Source: Deltaproteobacteria bacterium (lineage in GTDB: Bacteria; Myxococcota_A; UBA9160; JAFDET01). Taken from it: a stretch of DNA of 23,300 nucleotides. Below, piece after piece: positions 7,731 through 14,081 of the stretch. Position numbers and translations under genes: made by a program. Positions within the stretch are counted from its first letter, which is position 1. Each line of letters starts with the position of its first letter. Location of the stretch: positions 1 through 23,300 of the forward strand of contig JAFDET010000104.1 of the NCBI GenBank assembly GCA_019310195.1. Reading direction: 5' to 3'. The notes beneath the pieces were generated by a model. It ran no database searches. It was not told where the DNA came from and worked only from the letters and a program-made list of their open reading frames with translations.

Positions 7731-7761
7731 ATCGCGCGGGACGCGGTGTCTCTTGCGCGAT
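7731..7761. promoter_or_regulatory. Inverted repeat, candidate enhancer site for a sigma-54 activator
   Basis: ATCGCGC (7731-7737) and GCGCGAT (7755-7761) are perfect reverse complements separated by 17 bases. The pair lies about 68-98 bases upstream of the predicted sigma-54 start. That is close to, though nearer than, typical enhancer-binding-protein sites. A shorter GGAAA-AGAA-TTTCC repeat lies just upstream (7717-7730). The AT-rich DNA between repeat and promoter could allow bending, for example by IHF. Which regulator binds cannot be told. Confidence 0.35.
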
Positions 7762-7781
7762 ATAAGTATCTGTTTTATAAG
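7753..7781 (+). promoter_or_regulatory. Possible sigma-70 promoter upstream of the sRNA
   Basis: TTGCGC at 7753-7758 (4 of 6 to the -35 consensus) and TATAAG at 7776-7781 (5 of 6 to the -10 consensus) are separated by 17 bases. They predict a start near 7788. If used, it would give a transcript about 40 bases longer than the sigma-54 one, ending at the same terminator. It overlaps the right arm of the inverted repeat, so an activator bound there could block it. Confidence 0.35.
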
Positions 7782-7802
7782 CGAATTAATGTTAGTCGGG
7801 GA

Positions 7803-7818
7803 TGGCACGGCGGTTGCA
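7803..7818 (+). promoter_or_regulatory. Sigma-54 (RpoN) promoter, perfect consensus
   Basis: TGGCACG-GCGG-TTGCA matches the RpoN consensus TGGCACG-N4-TTGCA at every position. The -24 GG (7804-7805) and -12 GC (7816-7817) are exactly 12 bases apart. Transcription would start near 7829-7831, pointing away from the alcohol dehydrogenase gene. No protein-coding gene follows in that direction before a strong terminator, so the product should be an RNA. Confidence 0.8.
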
Positions 7819-7828
7819 ATTTCCCTCG

Positions 7829-7990
7829 TCAGCGTCGGTTAGGTCACCTGCTGAAGCTGCTGCTGAACTGCGCGGGAACCCGCTGGGTTGATTGAGTTGC
7901 CGCTCCCGACCGCCGACCATCGCGCGGAGTCAAGACGCGAGCCGTGCGCCTGTAACGCCCCGGCCCTTTGGGCCGGGGCGTTCTTCTTTT
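7829..7990 (+). ncRNA. Candidate sigma-54-dependent small RNA (~160 nt)
   Basis: This stretch is bounded by a perfect sigma-54 promoter and an intrinsic terminator and contains no credible reading frame. That architecture resembles sigma-54-driven sRNAs such as Qrr (Vibrio) and GlmY (enterobacteria), but I recognise no family. Visible internal features: CTGCTGAA occurs twice (7848-7855 and 7860-7867), a possible exposed seed. AACCC-GCT-GGGTT (7877-7889) can form a hairpin that competes with GCGG-GAAC-CCGC just upstream. TCGCG (7920-7924) pairs with CGCGA (7936-7940). Expression, 5' end and targets are unproven. Confidence 0.6.
7954..7990 (+). terminator. Strong Rho-independent terminator
   Basis: A perfect 13-bp stem, AACGCCCCGGCCC (7954-7966) with its complement at 7970-7982, is closed by a TTT loop. 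It is followed by the U-rich tract TTCTTCTTTT (7981-7990). This is the clearest terminator in the window and defines the 3' end of the candidate sRNA. The A/T bases at the stem foot give little 5' A-tract, so it probably works mainly rightward. Confidence 0.92.
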
Positions 7991-7991
7991 G

Positions 7992-8070
7992 AGGCACCGC
8001 GGCCGCCTCGGGCTGATCACCTTGAACCGGCCCGAGCGGCTCAACGCCTGGACCTGGCGCATGGCCCGGG
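7992..8070 (+). pseudogene. Crotonase (enoyl-CoA hydratase) gene relic, N-terminal fragment
   Basis: Read in frame from 7992 the sequence encodes RHRGRLGLITLNRPERLNAW and then TWRMARE. This is the conserved first ~30 residues of crotonases (xxLITLNRPERLNAW). No start codon or ribosome site precedes it; homology begins within a few bases of the terminator T-run. It ends where the 39-bp palindrome begins. The rest of the gene is absent. The window's first gene is also a crotonase and shows the equivalent DMAREL segment at its edge, but its N-terminus is not visible for comparison. Confidence 0.65.
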
Positions 8071-8106
8071 AAGTAAGAAAGGGGACCGTCCCCTTTCTTA
8101 CTTCCC
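8068..8106. repeat. 39-bp perfect palindrome (REP-like), overlaps a stop codon
   Basis: Nineteen-base arms, 8068-8086 and 8088-8106, are exact reverse complements around C8087. The core is GGGGAC-C-GTCCCC, and the outer part reads GGGAAGTAAGAAA. The TAA stop of the minus-strand membrane-protein gene (8098-8100) and its last residues lie inside the right arm. The nonamer CCCTTTCTT occurs at 8091-8099 and again at 8104-8112. Long GGGGAC/GTCCCC palindromes of this kind resemble REP elements mobilised by Y1 (RAYT) transposases, but no such transposase lies in the window. Confidence 0.85.
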
Positions 8107-9552
8107 TTTCTTGGTTCTCTTGAGGAGGGCGAGGCCGTTGGCGCGGTGCAGGATGGCGTGGCCGCGCAGGTCCTCGGGCAGGGCCTCCCCGGCGGCCAGG
8201 GGCCAGACCACGACGACGCGCGCTGCCGCCGTCGCGCGCAGCGGGAAGTAGTCGAAGCGGGTCTCGTAGTTGTCGAAGAGCACCACGTCCTCGCCCATTC
8301 CGTAGTAGGAATCCACGTGGGCGAAGGGGTTCACGTAGCGCGGGTAGCGCTCGAAGGCCGCGGAGCGTCGGGCGAGCTGTCGGTAGGCCACGGTGGAGTG
8401 GGGCTCGATCCGCTCGACGGCGGCGGTTGCGGCGCGCAGCTCCGGCTGCAGGCGCGCGTACTCCCAGGAGAGCCGGCCCAGATGGGCGCCGGCGCAGGCC
8501 AGCAGCACGGCTCCCAGCGCCACGGCCAGCCGGCGGGGCGGGGGGGCCATCCCCACCCACGCCAGCAGGAAGAAGAGCAGGAATACGCGGTCGTTGACGA
8601 AGCCGCCGTCGTTCATCCAGCGCGGCAGCGTGAAGAAGAGCACGGCGAGCAGTGCCGAAAAGACCAGGAAGGCGTCGCGGGGCAGAAAGCCGACCGGGCG
8701 GCGTGCCCGGTCGACCGCGGTGAAGATCAGCGCCACCGCCAGGCAGCCCAGCAGCCATGGCGCCAGCGTCTCCTGCCAGGTGGTGTAGGAGGTCAGCAGC
8801 ATCCGCTCGAAGAAGACCGTGCGCAACTTCTCGGCGCTGACGTACTTGGTGAAGCCATCGCTTCCCGCCAGCAGGTACGCCAGGCCCAGCAGACCGGCGG
8901 GCACCACGGGCAGGCCGCCCAGGACGGCGCGCCGCAAGCGCTCGCCGCGCGAGCCTTCCCCTGCGGCCAGGGGAACGGCGGCCAGGCCGATGGCCATGCC
9001 CAGCAGGGCCATGGCGAAGGGCCCGAAGTGCGCCAGGTAGGTCAGCAGCAGCAGCGCGTTCACGCCCAGCACAGCGCCCAGCGTGACGCGCGTCCGACGT
9101 GGCCAGAAGAATGCCAGGGTGAAGAAGCAGAGCGAGAGCCCCAGCGAGAACGAGTAGAAGCCCAGGTGCAGCAGGTGGTGGTAGGCGAACGGAAGCGCCG
9201 CCAGCGCATACACGTCGCGCCCGCGCTCGACCGCACGGAGCAGACACAGCAGCGAGAGCGGCAGCAGCACGACCAGCGCCGTGAGCAGGATCTTCTCCGC
9301 CAGCAGCGGCGGCACCACGGCCTGAAGGCCCGCCAGCAGGGCGTGGGCCAGCAGGTTCGGGTGCAGGCCGGGGTTGAACTCGAAGAACTCACGCAGGCGC
9401 ACGTTCGCTGGGTCGAGCAGCGCCGTCAGCAGGCGGGCGTTGTACAGGTGGGAGGGACCGTCCTGGCTGGGAAAGAAGCGCACGCTCCAGATCGGGATCG
9501 CGCTGGCGACCAGGAGCGCCGCTCCGGCGATCCGCGCGCGGCGTGTCTCCAT
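8098..9552 (-). CDS. Polytopic membrane protein, GT-C-like glycosyltransferase
   Basis: A 484-residue integral membrane protein with about ten or more hydrophobic segments. After a short basic N-terminus (METRRARIAG) and a first membrane segment comes FFPSQDGPSHLYNARLL (27-43). The acidic-loop position of Asp31 resembles the catalytic loop of polyprenyl-phosphate-sugar-dependent GT-C enzymes. The C-terminal ~110 residues look soluble (DSYYGMGEDVVLFDNYETRFDY region), as in many GT-C proteins. Start ATG 9552; AGGAG overlapping the upstream stop may be its ribosome site. It lies 14 bases after the five-repeat secreted protein gene and is probably co-transcribed. The last residues (KKGK) and TAA come from the palindromic element, so the original C-terminus may have been altered. 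The transferred sugar is unknown. Confidence 0.75.
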   Translation of the reverse strand: METRRARIAGAALLVASAIPIWSVRFFPSQDGPSHLYNARLLTALLDPANVRLREFFEFNPGLHPNLLAHALLAGLQAVVPPLLAEKILLTALVVLLPLSLLCLLRAVERGRDVYALAALPFAYHHLLHLGFYSFSLGLSLCFFTLAFFWPRRTRVTLGAVLGVNALLLLTYLAHFGPFAMALLGMAIGLAAVPLAAGEGSRGERLRRAVLGGLPVVPAGLLGLAYLLAGSDGFTKYVSAEKLRTVFFERMLLTSYTTWQETLAPWLLGCLAVALIFTAVDRARRPVGFLPRDAFLVFSALLAVLFFTLPRWMNDGGFVNDRVFLLFFLLAWVGMAPPPRRLAVALGAVLLACAGAHLGRLSWEYARLQPELRAATAAVERIEPHSTVAYRQLARRSAAFERYPRYVNPFAHVDSYYGMGEDVVLFDNYETRFDYFPLRATAAARVVVVWPLAAGEALPEDLRGHAILHRANGLALLKRTKKGK

Positions 9553-9566
9553 CTCGGGTCCGGCTC

Positions 9567-10268
9567 CTAGCGGCGGTCGCGCAGGTCCAGGTTTCGCTCC
9601 TCCCAGGTCCCGCTCGGGGCCCGGAAGATCAGCAGCCGCCGGGACGTGGTGACGGTGGCGGAGTTGGCGACGGTGGTGAGCCCCTGGTAGCGCTCGCCGG
9701 GGCTGACCGAGGTCTGGAAGAAGCCGCCCCGGAACGGCGAGAGGCCGACGACGCGGCGGTCGGTCACGGCGATGGCCACGTTCTGGCTCACACCCCAGTC
9801 GAGCACCTTCTCCGAGGGGCCGATGCTGCTCTCGACCAGGTTGCCGCTTCCGCCGTCGAAGCCGAGGAAGCGGGTCCGCAGGACCAGGATCCCTACGCGG
9901 CCGCCCAGGAGCGGCGGATCCGGCACCGTTTCGGTGCGCCGGTAGCGTTCCGACTGCCAGGAGCCGCTTGCCGTGCTGAGGGCGAGCACCCGCCGGTCGG
10001 TGAGGACCATGCCCACGCTGCCGCGCACACCCTGCCACAGCACCTGCTCGCCGATCTCCAGCGCCACCTCGCGCTGCCCTCCGCCGTGCGAGCCGATTCC
10101 CAGCAGACGCTGGGGCAGCACCACGATCTCGAGATCGTCCTCCAGCTGCACCGCGCCGGGCTGGGCGCGCACGGGGACGGCGATGGCCAGGGATGCCGCA
10201 AGCAGGAACAGGACCAGGGCGGCTCGCGAGCGACGCACGGCCGGAAGTACGACGGTTCGGATAGGCAT
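9567..10268 (-). CDS. Secreted protein of five ~40-residue repeats, possible five-bladed beta-propeller
   Basis: A 233-residue exported protein. The N-terminus has a basic region and a hydrophobic core (AALVLFLLAASLAIAV) ending in VRAQ, a likely signal-peptidase I site after residue 35. The mature part consists of five related units at about 46-82, 83-123, 124-162, 163-203 and 204-233. Each has a strand-turn core such as VLTDRRVLALSTASGSW (88-104), AVTDRRVVGLS (167-177) and TTSRRLLIFRAPSGTW (207-222). This periodicity suggests a small beta-propeller; I know no name for it. Start ATG 10268 gives the best signal peptide; ATG 10292 is possible, and neither has a good Shine-Dalgarno. It precedes the GT-C-like gene by 14 bases. 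It may bind a periplasmic glycan, which is speculation. Confidence 0.7.
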   Translation of the reverse strand: MPIRTVVLPAVRRSRAALVLFLLAASLAIAVPVRAQPGAVQLEDDLEIVVLPQRLLGIGSHGGGQREVALEIGEQVLWQGVRGSVGMVLTDRRVLALSTASGSWQSERYRRTETVPDPPLLGGRVGILVLRTRFLGFDGGSGNLVESSIGPSEKVLDWGVSQNVAIAVTDRRVVGLSPFRGGFFQTSVSPGERYQGLTTVANSATVTTSRRLLIFRAPSGTWEERNLDLRDRR

Positions 10269-10347
10269 CAGCGGATCAAGGCTAGCCTTCATTTCCCAGC
10301 ACGGCGCGGGGAGAGCCGGACGTTCGCCCTGGGCTACCGTGGCGCGG

Positions 10348-11163
10348 ATGCCGCGCCGCGGGCGTATCGTCGAGTTCACGGGAGCTCCCGGCAGCGGGAA
10401 GAGCACCCTGGCCGAGCGCTGCACGGAGCTGCTGCGCGAGCGCGGGCTGCACGTGCCGCCCCGGGACACGATCCGCGATCTCTACCTGCGCCACGGCTGG
10501 GTCGGCAAGCTGGCGGGCGCCCAGGTGCGCGAGCGGGAGGTCGCGGGCCAGCGCCTGGAGTACTTCAAGGACGTGGAGACGCCCTTTCTGCTGTGGCGCT
10601 TCCGCACCTTCCACCGCGCGGGCTGGCGCCGTTACCGCGAGGCGCTGGCGGCGATTCGCGAGCGCGACACCGCGACCGCCGAGACCCTGGAGCGCTGGGT
10701 CGAGCGCAGCGTTCTGACCTGGCTGATGCTGCACTCCCAGGCGCGGCGCATGGATCTCTTCCTGTGGGAGGAGGGCATCGCGCATCGCGCGCTGAACCTG
10801 TTCGCCGATCCGGAGTCGGCGCTGGACGAGCAGGCTTTGCAGCGCTTCCTGCGCGTCTGGGTATTTCCCGACGTGCTGGTCCACGTACAGGCCGAGCTGG
10901 ACGACTGCTGCCGGCGCATGGCCGCACGCGGCCTGCCCGAGCGCCTGGCCGGGTGCGATCCCGCCGAGATCCAGGCCTTCGTCCAGAGCGGAGCGCGGGT
11001 GGCCCAGGCGATCGCCGACGAGGCGCGCCGGCGGCGGATTCCGGTTTTCGAGGTGCCCAACCGCTACGCGTCAACCGATGCCCTACGCGCGGCCCCGGTC
11101 TGCGAAGAGCTGGCGCGGGATCTCGCCGGGGCGGTCAGAGCAGCGCCCAGATCCGGCGCTTGA
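10348..11163 (+). CDS. P-loop kinase-like NTPase
   Basis: A 271-residue cytoplasmic protein with a clear Walker A motif near the N-terminus: IVEFTGAPGSGKSTLAERC, with P-loop residues ~12-19. The rest is helical and charged. LFLWEEGIAHRALN (about 135) sits where kinases of the thymidylate/adenylate-kinase superfamily have their Asp/Glu-rich Walker B region, and VWVFPDVLVHVQAELDDCCRRM resembles the later strand and LID of that fold. It is the only plus-strand gene in the glycan region. It ends 29 bases inside the 3' end of the convergent GT2-kinase gene. GTG 10339 is an alternative start. Substrate unknown; I see no motif that makes it an APS kinase. Confidence 0.75.
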   Translation: MPRRGRIVEFTGAPGSGKSTLAERCTELLRERGLHVPPRDTIRDLYLRHGWVGKLAGAQVREREVAGQRLEYFKDVETPFLLWRFRTFHRAGWRRYREALAAIRERDTATAETLERWVERSVLTWLMLHSQARRMDLFLWEEGIAHRALNLFADPESALDEQALQRFLRVWVFPDVLVHVQAELDDCCRRMAARGLPERLAGCDPAEIQAFVQSGARVAQAIADEARRRRIPVFEVPNRYASTDALRAAPVCEELARDLAGAVRAAPRSGA

Positions 11164-12817
11164 GGTCCAGCAGCACATCCTCGTAGGGCCGGTTCCCGTC
11201 CACCACGCTGCGCACCGCCGAGTCCTCCAAGGCGTTCACCACCTGGGCCTTGCGCGCGTGGATGCCGGGCTCCACTCGGGGCTCGCGGCGCCGCAGCACC
11301 GCCAAGTCGGTGCGCAAGACGAAGGCGCGGTCCGGGGGGCCGATGCGCGCGTAGAGGGCGCGTTCGCGTCCGGCCAGGCCCTGGCCGGCCAGGCGCGGCC
11401 CGTCCATGGGCTCGGGCGGCGCCCAGAGCTCGGGAAGCGGGTAGCGGTCGGCGATCACGATGCCGCCGCGGCGGGTGTGGCGGCGCGCGCGCCGGTGCTG
11501 GCTCACCCGGTGGCGCGCGGCGAAGAGCCAGCGCTCCGCGTCGAGCCAGCCGCCGCGCCGGCCGCCGCGCATGCGCTGAAGGAGCCGGTAGCCGCGCGAG
11601 TCCTTGGGGATACCGAAGTAGGCGGCGCGCACGTCGAGCTTCCAGCTCAGCCACGCGCGCAGCTCCGCCGCCAGGGTGGACTTGCCCGAGCCGTCGGCGC
11701 CCACCAAGGCGATCAGCCGGCCCTCGCCCGGCAGCCGCCGCCCGCGTGGGCCGAACAAGGCGAGGCCCGCACGGGAGGAAAGCGCCCGCGCCCTCACGGC
11801 TCGCACGGCGGCAACCGCGCCGGAGTCTCGGCGGTAGGGGCGCAGCGCCTGCAGCACCGCCCGTCGGAAGCGGTGGACCTCCGGTGTCGTGAGCGCGCGG
11901 TCGCGCGCGCGCCGCACGAAGGACAGGATCGTGTCCGCGTCCAGGGCCAGGCCCGTCTTGGCCACGGCTTCGCCGAAGCGGGCCTCATCCACGTCGGGGA
12001 GTAGGAAGGTCATCTCCCGAACCAGCGCACTCTGGAGCGTCTTGGTTCCGTCCTTGCGCCAGCGCTGCAGGATGCGCTTGGGCGAGACCTTGAGCGGCGC
12101 GCGGATCGCCAGGAGCAGCAGCTCCAGCTCCGGAGCCGGCGCCCGCACGCCGTCGACCCGGCGTCCATCATCGAGGAGCAGCGCCTCGATGGGAATCCGG
12201 TGGTTCTTGACGCCGGCAGCGCCGAGGACCAGCTGCTCGTGAACGTGCAGGTGCAGCAGGCCGCCGCTCTCGGGGTCGAAGCCGATCCGGTCGCGCATGC
12301 CGGGGAAGCGCTTCTCGGGCGGTGCCACCACCTCCTTGAAGTCCAGCGCCGCCAGCGCGGCCTCGAAAGGCTCGCGGTCCGCCGGGTCCACCAGCAGGTC
12401 GAAGTCGGTGCGGCCTGCCAGCGCCGCGGCCACGTGCTCGTTGCTCTTCCAATGGCAATAGCGGACGCCCGCCTGGTCCAGGCTTGCGAACAGGCGGGTC
12501 GCCGTGGCCTGGGGCGGTTCGGGTATGCCGGCGGCGGCCCGGATTGCGCGCCGGCGCCGGGCGGCCAGCGGTCCTAGCCGGGGCTGCGCGCGCAGCGCCT
12601 GCTCCACGGCGCGCAGCTTGCCTTCGGCGCGCTCGGCCGCGTGCACGCGCGACACATTCTCGCCGTGCACGCGGCGCTCCAGCAGCACCTGCGGCAGGTG
12701 GACGATCGGGAAGCGCTCGGCGAAGCGCACCCAGAACTCCCAGTCCTCGCCGCCGAAGAGCGAGGTGTCGAAGCCTCCCGCGGCATCGAATGCGCTGCGC
12801 CGCAGCGCGGTCGGCGG
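11135..12817 (-). CDS. GT2 C-terminal part, nucleotidyltransferase-like domain and P-loop kinase domain (downstream part of a frameshifted gene)
   Basis: This reading frame carries most of a multidomain protein whose first 135 residues lie in another frame (see 12818-13220). Corrected by one base, the protein would be 694 residues. In corrected numbering, the end of a GT2 domain holds FGGEDWEFWVRF. A nucleotidyltransferase-like domain (~240-400) holds YCHWKSNEH (His256) and a D-x-D motif in GRTDFDLLVD (272-274). A thymidylate-kinase-like P-loop domain (~502-694) has GADGSGKST and IADRYPL. The NTase-like plus kinase pairing is a known arrangement in polysaccharide loci; fusion to GT2 is less usual. 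The frame is open back to 13102, but residues before ~12818 are non-homologous. Last gene of the long operon; TGA at 11135-11137. Whether full protein is made depends on the frameshift being real. Confidence 0.8.
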   Translation of the reverse strand, partial: PPTALRRSAFDAAGGFDTSLFGGEDWEFWVRFAERFPIVHLPQVLLERRVHGENVSRVHAAERAEGKLRAVEQALRAQPRLGPLAARRRRAIRAAAGIPEPPQATATRLFASLDQAGVRYCHWKSNEHVAAALAGRTDFDLLVDPADREPFEAALAALDFKEVVAPPEKRFPGMRDRIGFDPESGGLLHLHVHEQLVLGAAGVKNHRIPIEALLLDDGRRVDGVRAPAPELELLLLAIRAPLKVSPKRILQRWRKDGTKTLQSALVREMTFLLPDVDEARFGEAVAKTGLALDADTILSFVRRARDRALTTPEVHRFRRAVLQALRPYRRDSGAVAAVRAVRARALSSRAGLALFGPRGRRLPGEGRLIALVGADGSGKSTLAAELRAWLSWKLDVRAAYFGIPKDSRGYRLLQRMRGGRRGGWLDAERWLFAARHRVSQHRRARRHTRRGGIVIADRYPLPELWAPPEPMDGPRLAGQGLAGRERALYARIGPPDRAFVLRTDLAVLRRREPRVEPGIHARKAQVVNALEDSAVRSVVDGNRPYEDVLLDLKRRIWALL

Positions 12818-13220
12818 CGCCGGGCACCACGGCGCCCTGCTCGTCGATGATGGCCGCGTCCGTGTGCACGGCGCCCAGCTCCGCGTCGGCGTCGAAGCGT
12901 GCCACCTGCTGCTCCAGCTTCTCGGGCCGCCAGCGGTCGTCCTGGTCCAGGAAGGCGAGCAGCTCGCCGCCGCCCCGGCCGATCGCGTGCATCCGCGCCC
13001 CGGCCGCCCGCAGAGGCCGCTCCAGGCGCAGGACCTCGATGCGGTCCGGACTCTGCGCGGCGAGTGCCTCCACGCGCTCGGCACTGGCATCGGGCGAGGC
13101 ATCGTCCACCGCCCACAGGTGCCAGTCGTCGAAGGTCTGCGCCAGCACGCTCCGCACCGCTTCCTCCACCCAGCGCTCGCCGCCGTGGAGGGGCAGGATC
13201 ACGTCGATGCGCGGGCTCAC
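12818..13220 (-). CDS. GT2 glycosyltransferase N-terminal part (upstream part of the frameshifted gene)
   Basis: Family-2 glycosyltransferase nucleotide-sugar-binding half. From GTG 13220: IDVILPLHGGERWVEEAVRS, then AVDDASPD (Asp39/Asp40, nucleotide binding) and LDQDDRWRPEKL (the DxD-like metal site, Asp92-Asp95), then GAVHTDAAIIDEQGAVVPGA. The family then expects a segment like PTALRRSAFDAAGGFD, which is encoded immediately downstream but in the +1 frame. Continuing in the original frame gives an Arg/Ala-rich non-homologous tail that stays open to about 12168. One extra base in the GGCGCCGCC run (plus-strand 12812-12824) explains the break. The GTG start overlaps the preceding sulfotransferase stop as GTGA, the junction type used throughout this operon, which confirms the start. 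Confidence 0.75.
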
Positions 13221-14053
13221 GGGCCCTTGCCGTAGTCGAGGCGCTGCATCAGCGGGTGGGAGGCCTTGGCGCGTCGCAGCGTCTCCCACTCGGGATCCTT
13301 GTGAGCGGCCTGGGCGCGCTCCGGGTCGACCATGCGCATCAGCGCAGCCACCTCGCCTTCGTCCCGGCCGAGCTCGAGGAATGCCAGCAGCTCGCGCACC
13401 GCCTCGTAGGGCTTCGCCACCAGCCGCTCGTAGCGAACGTCGCGAACTCGGGCGGGCGGAAGCTCTGCGGTGACGTCCAGGCTCCGCTCCACGTACTCCG
13501 CCCACAAGCTGAACGCCCGGTCCGGGTCCAGGCAGCGCGAGGAGCGGATCGCGTTCTCCAGTCGGCCCGCGCGCTTGCGCTCCCGCGCGACCAGACTGGC
13601 GGCCACGTCCACGCCGTCGCGGTAGACGTTCACCACCTGGGCTTCGGGAAAGATCCGCAGCCAGAGCGGCAGCGTGCAGGTGTTGCGGGGATCCTTCCAG
13701 CCCCAGCGACCCGTCTGGGCGGCCAGGTCCGCCTTGCCGAAGCGTCGCCCCAGGTAGGCCCGGGCGTCCTTGGACGCGCAGCGCTCGGTCAGGTGCTCGG
13801 CCAGGTTGTCGCAGAGGGTCTTGTCCTCCAAGGCAGGGACGGTCGCCAGCGGCCAGTCCCAGTCTGCATGGGCCGCGCGGAAGATCTGTTTGTTGAGTGC
13901 GCGGAAGAAGTCGGACTCGTCGTGGACGTTGCGGTCCGCACCCATCTGGACTCCGGCGGCGGCCAGGATCCGGGCGACCAGGGAGGTCCCCGACCGGTGC
14001 ATCCCGATCACCACGACGGGACGGGCGCGCGGCTGGCTCTGCAGGGCACTCAC
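13217..14053 (-). CDS. Sulfotransferase (PAPS-dependent family)
   Basis: Sulfotransferase-fold protein expected to transfer sulfate from PAPS to a glycan, lipid or other acceptor. From GTG 14053 (278 residues): PVVVIGMHRSGTSLVARIL is the 5'-phosphosulfate-binding loop (GMHRSGTS, 17-24), and VVNVYRDGVDVAASLV carries the 3'-phosphate-binding Arg and Ser. WGWKDPRNTCTLPLW is typical of the bacterial Sulfotransfer_3-like group. GTG 14074 is an in-frame alternative only 8 bases after the preceding stop; neither start has a clear ribosome site. Its TGA overlaps the GTG of the GT2 gene (13217-13220). It differs clearly from the other two sulfotransferases of the operon (HRSGTS instead of AGTT), so a distinct acceptor is likely. 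Confidence 0.85.
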   Translation of the reverse strand: MSALQSQPRARPVVVIGMHRSGTSLVARILAAAGVQMGADRNVHDESDFFRALNKQIFRAAHADWDWPLATVPALEDKTLCDNLAEHLTERCASKDARAYLGRRFGKADLAAQTGRWGWKDPRNTCTLPLWLRIFPEAQVVNVYRDGVDVAASLVARERKRAGRLENAIRSSRCLDPDRAFSLWAEYVERSLDVTAELPPARVRDVRYERLVAKPYEAVRELLAFLELGRDEGEVAALMRMVDPERAQAAHKDPEWETLRRAKASHPLMQRLDYGKGP

Positions 14054-14081
14054 AGTCCGGGCATGATAGGCCACCCCGGGG

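Larger units (their letters stand above)
7678..8097. other. Non-protein-coding interval with candidate sRNA gene, relic and palindrome
   Basis: This 420-base stretch is the only long gap between protein genes. Its first half (7678-7802) is markedly AT-richer than the surroundings. In order it holds a 7-bp inverted repeat, a possible sigma-70 promoter, a consensus sigma-54 promoter, about 160 bases of non-coding transcript, an intrinsic terminator, a crotonase gene relic and part of a 39-bp palindrome. No terminator with a T-run was found directly after the alcohol dehydrogenase stop. Open frames crossing it run through the terminator stem and encode low-complexity sequence, so I do not call them genes. 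Confidence 0.7.

Noticed and set aside
7892..8251. Possible 119-codon gene overlapping the sRNA.
   Set aside because: It reads straight through the terminator stem, the relic and the palindrome; composition is low-complexity and there is no ribosome site.
10278..10289. 12-bp palindrome AAGGCTAGCCTT in the divergent region.
   Set aside because: Several palindromes of this length are expected by chance in 23 kb; nothing else supports an operator.
10348..11163. Idea that the plus-strand P-loop protein is an APS kinase supplying PAPS.
   Set aside because: It is longer than CysC, and the P-loop (GAPGSGKST) and remaining sequence do not show APS-kinase signatures.
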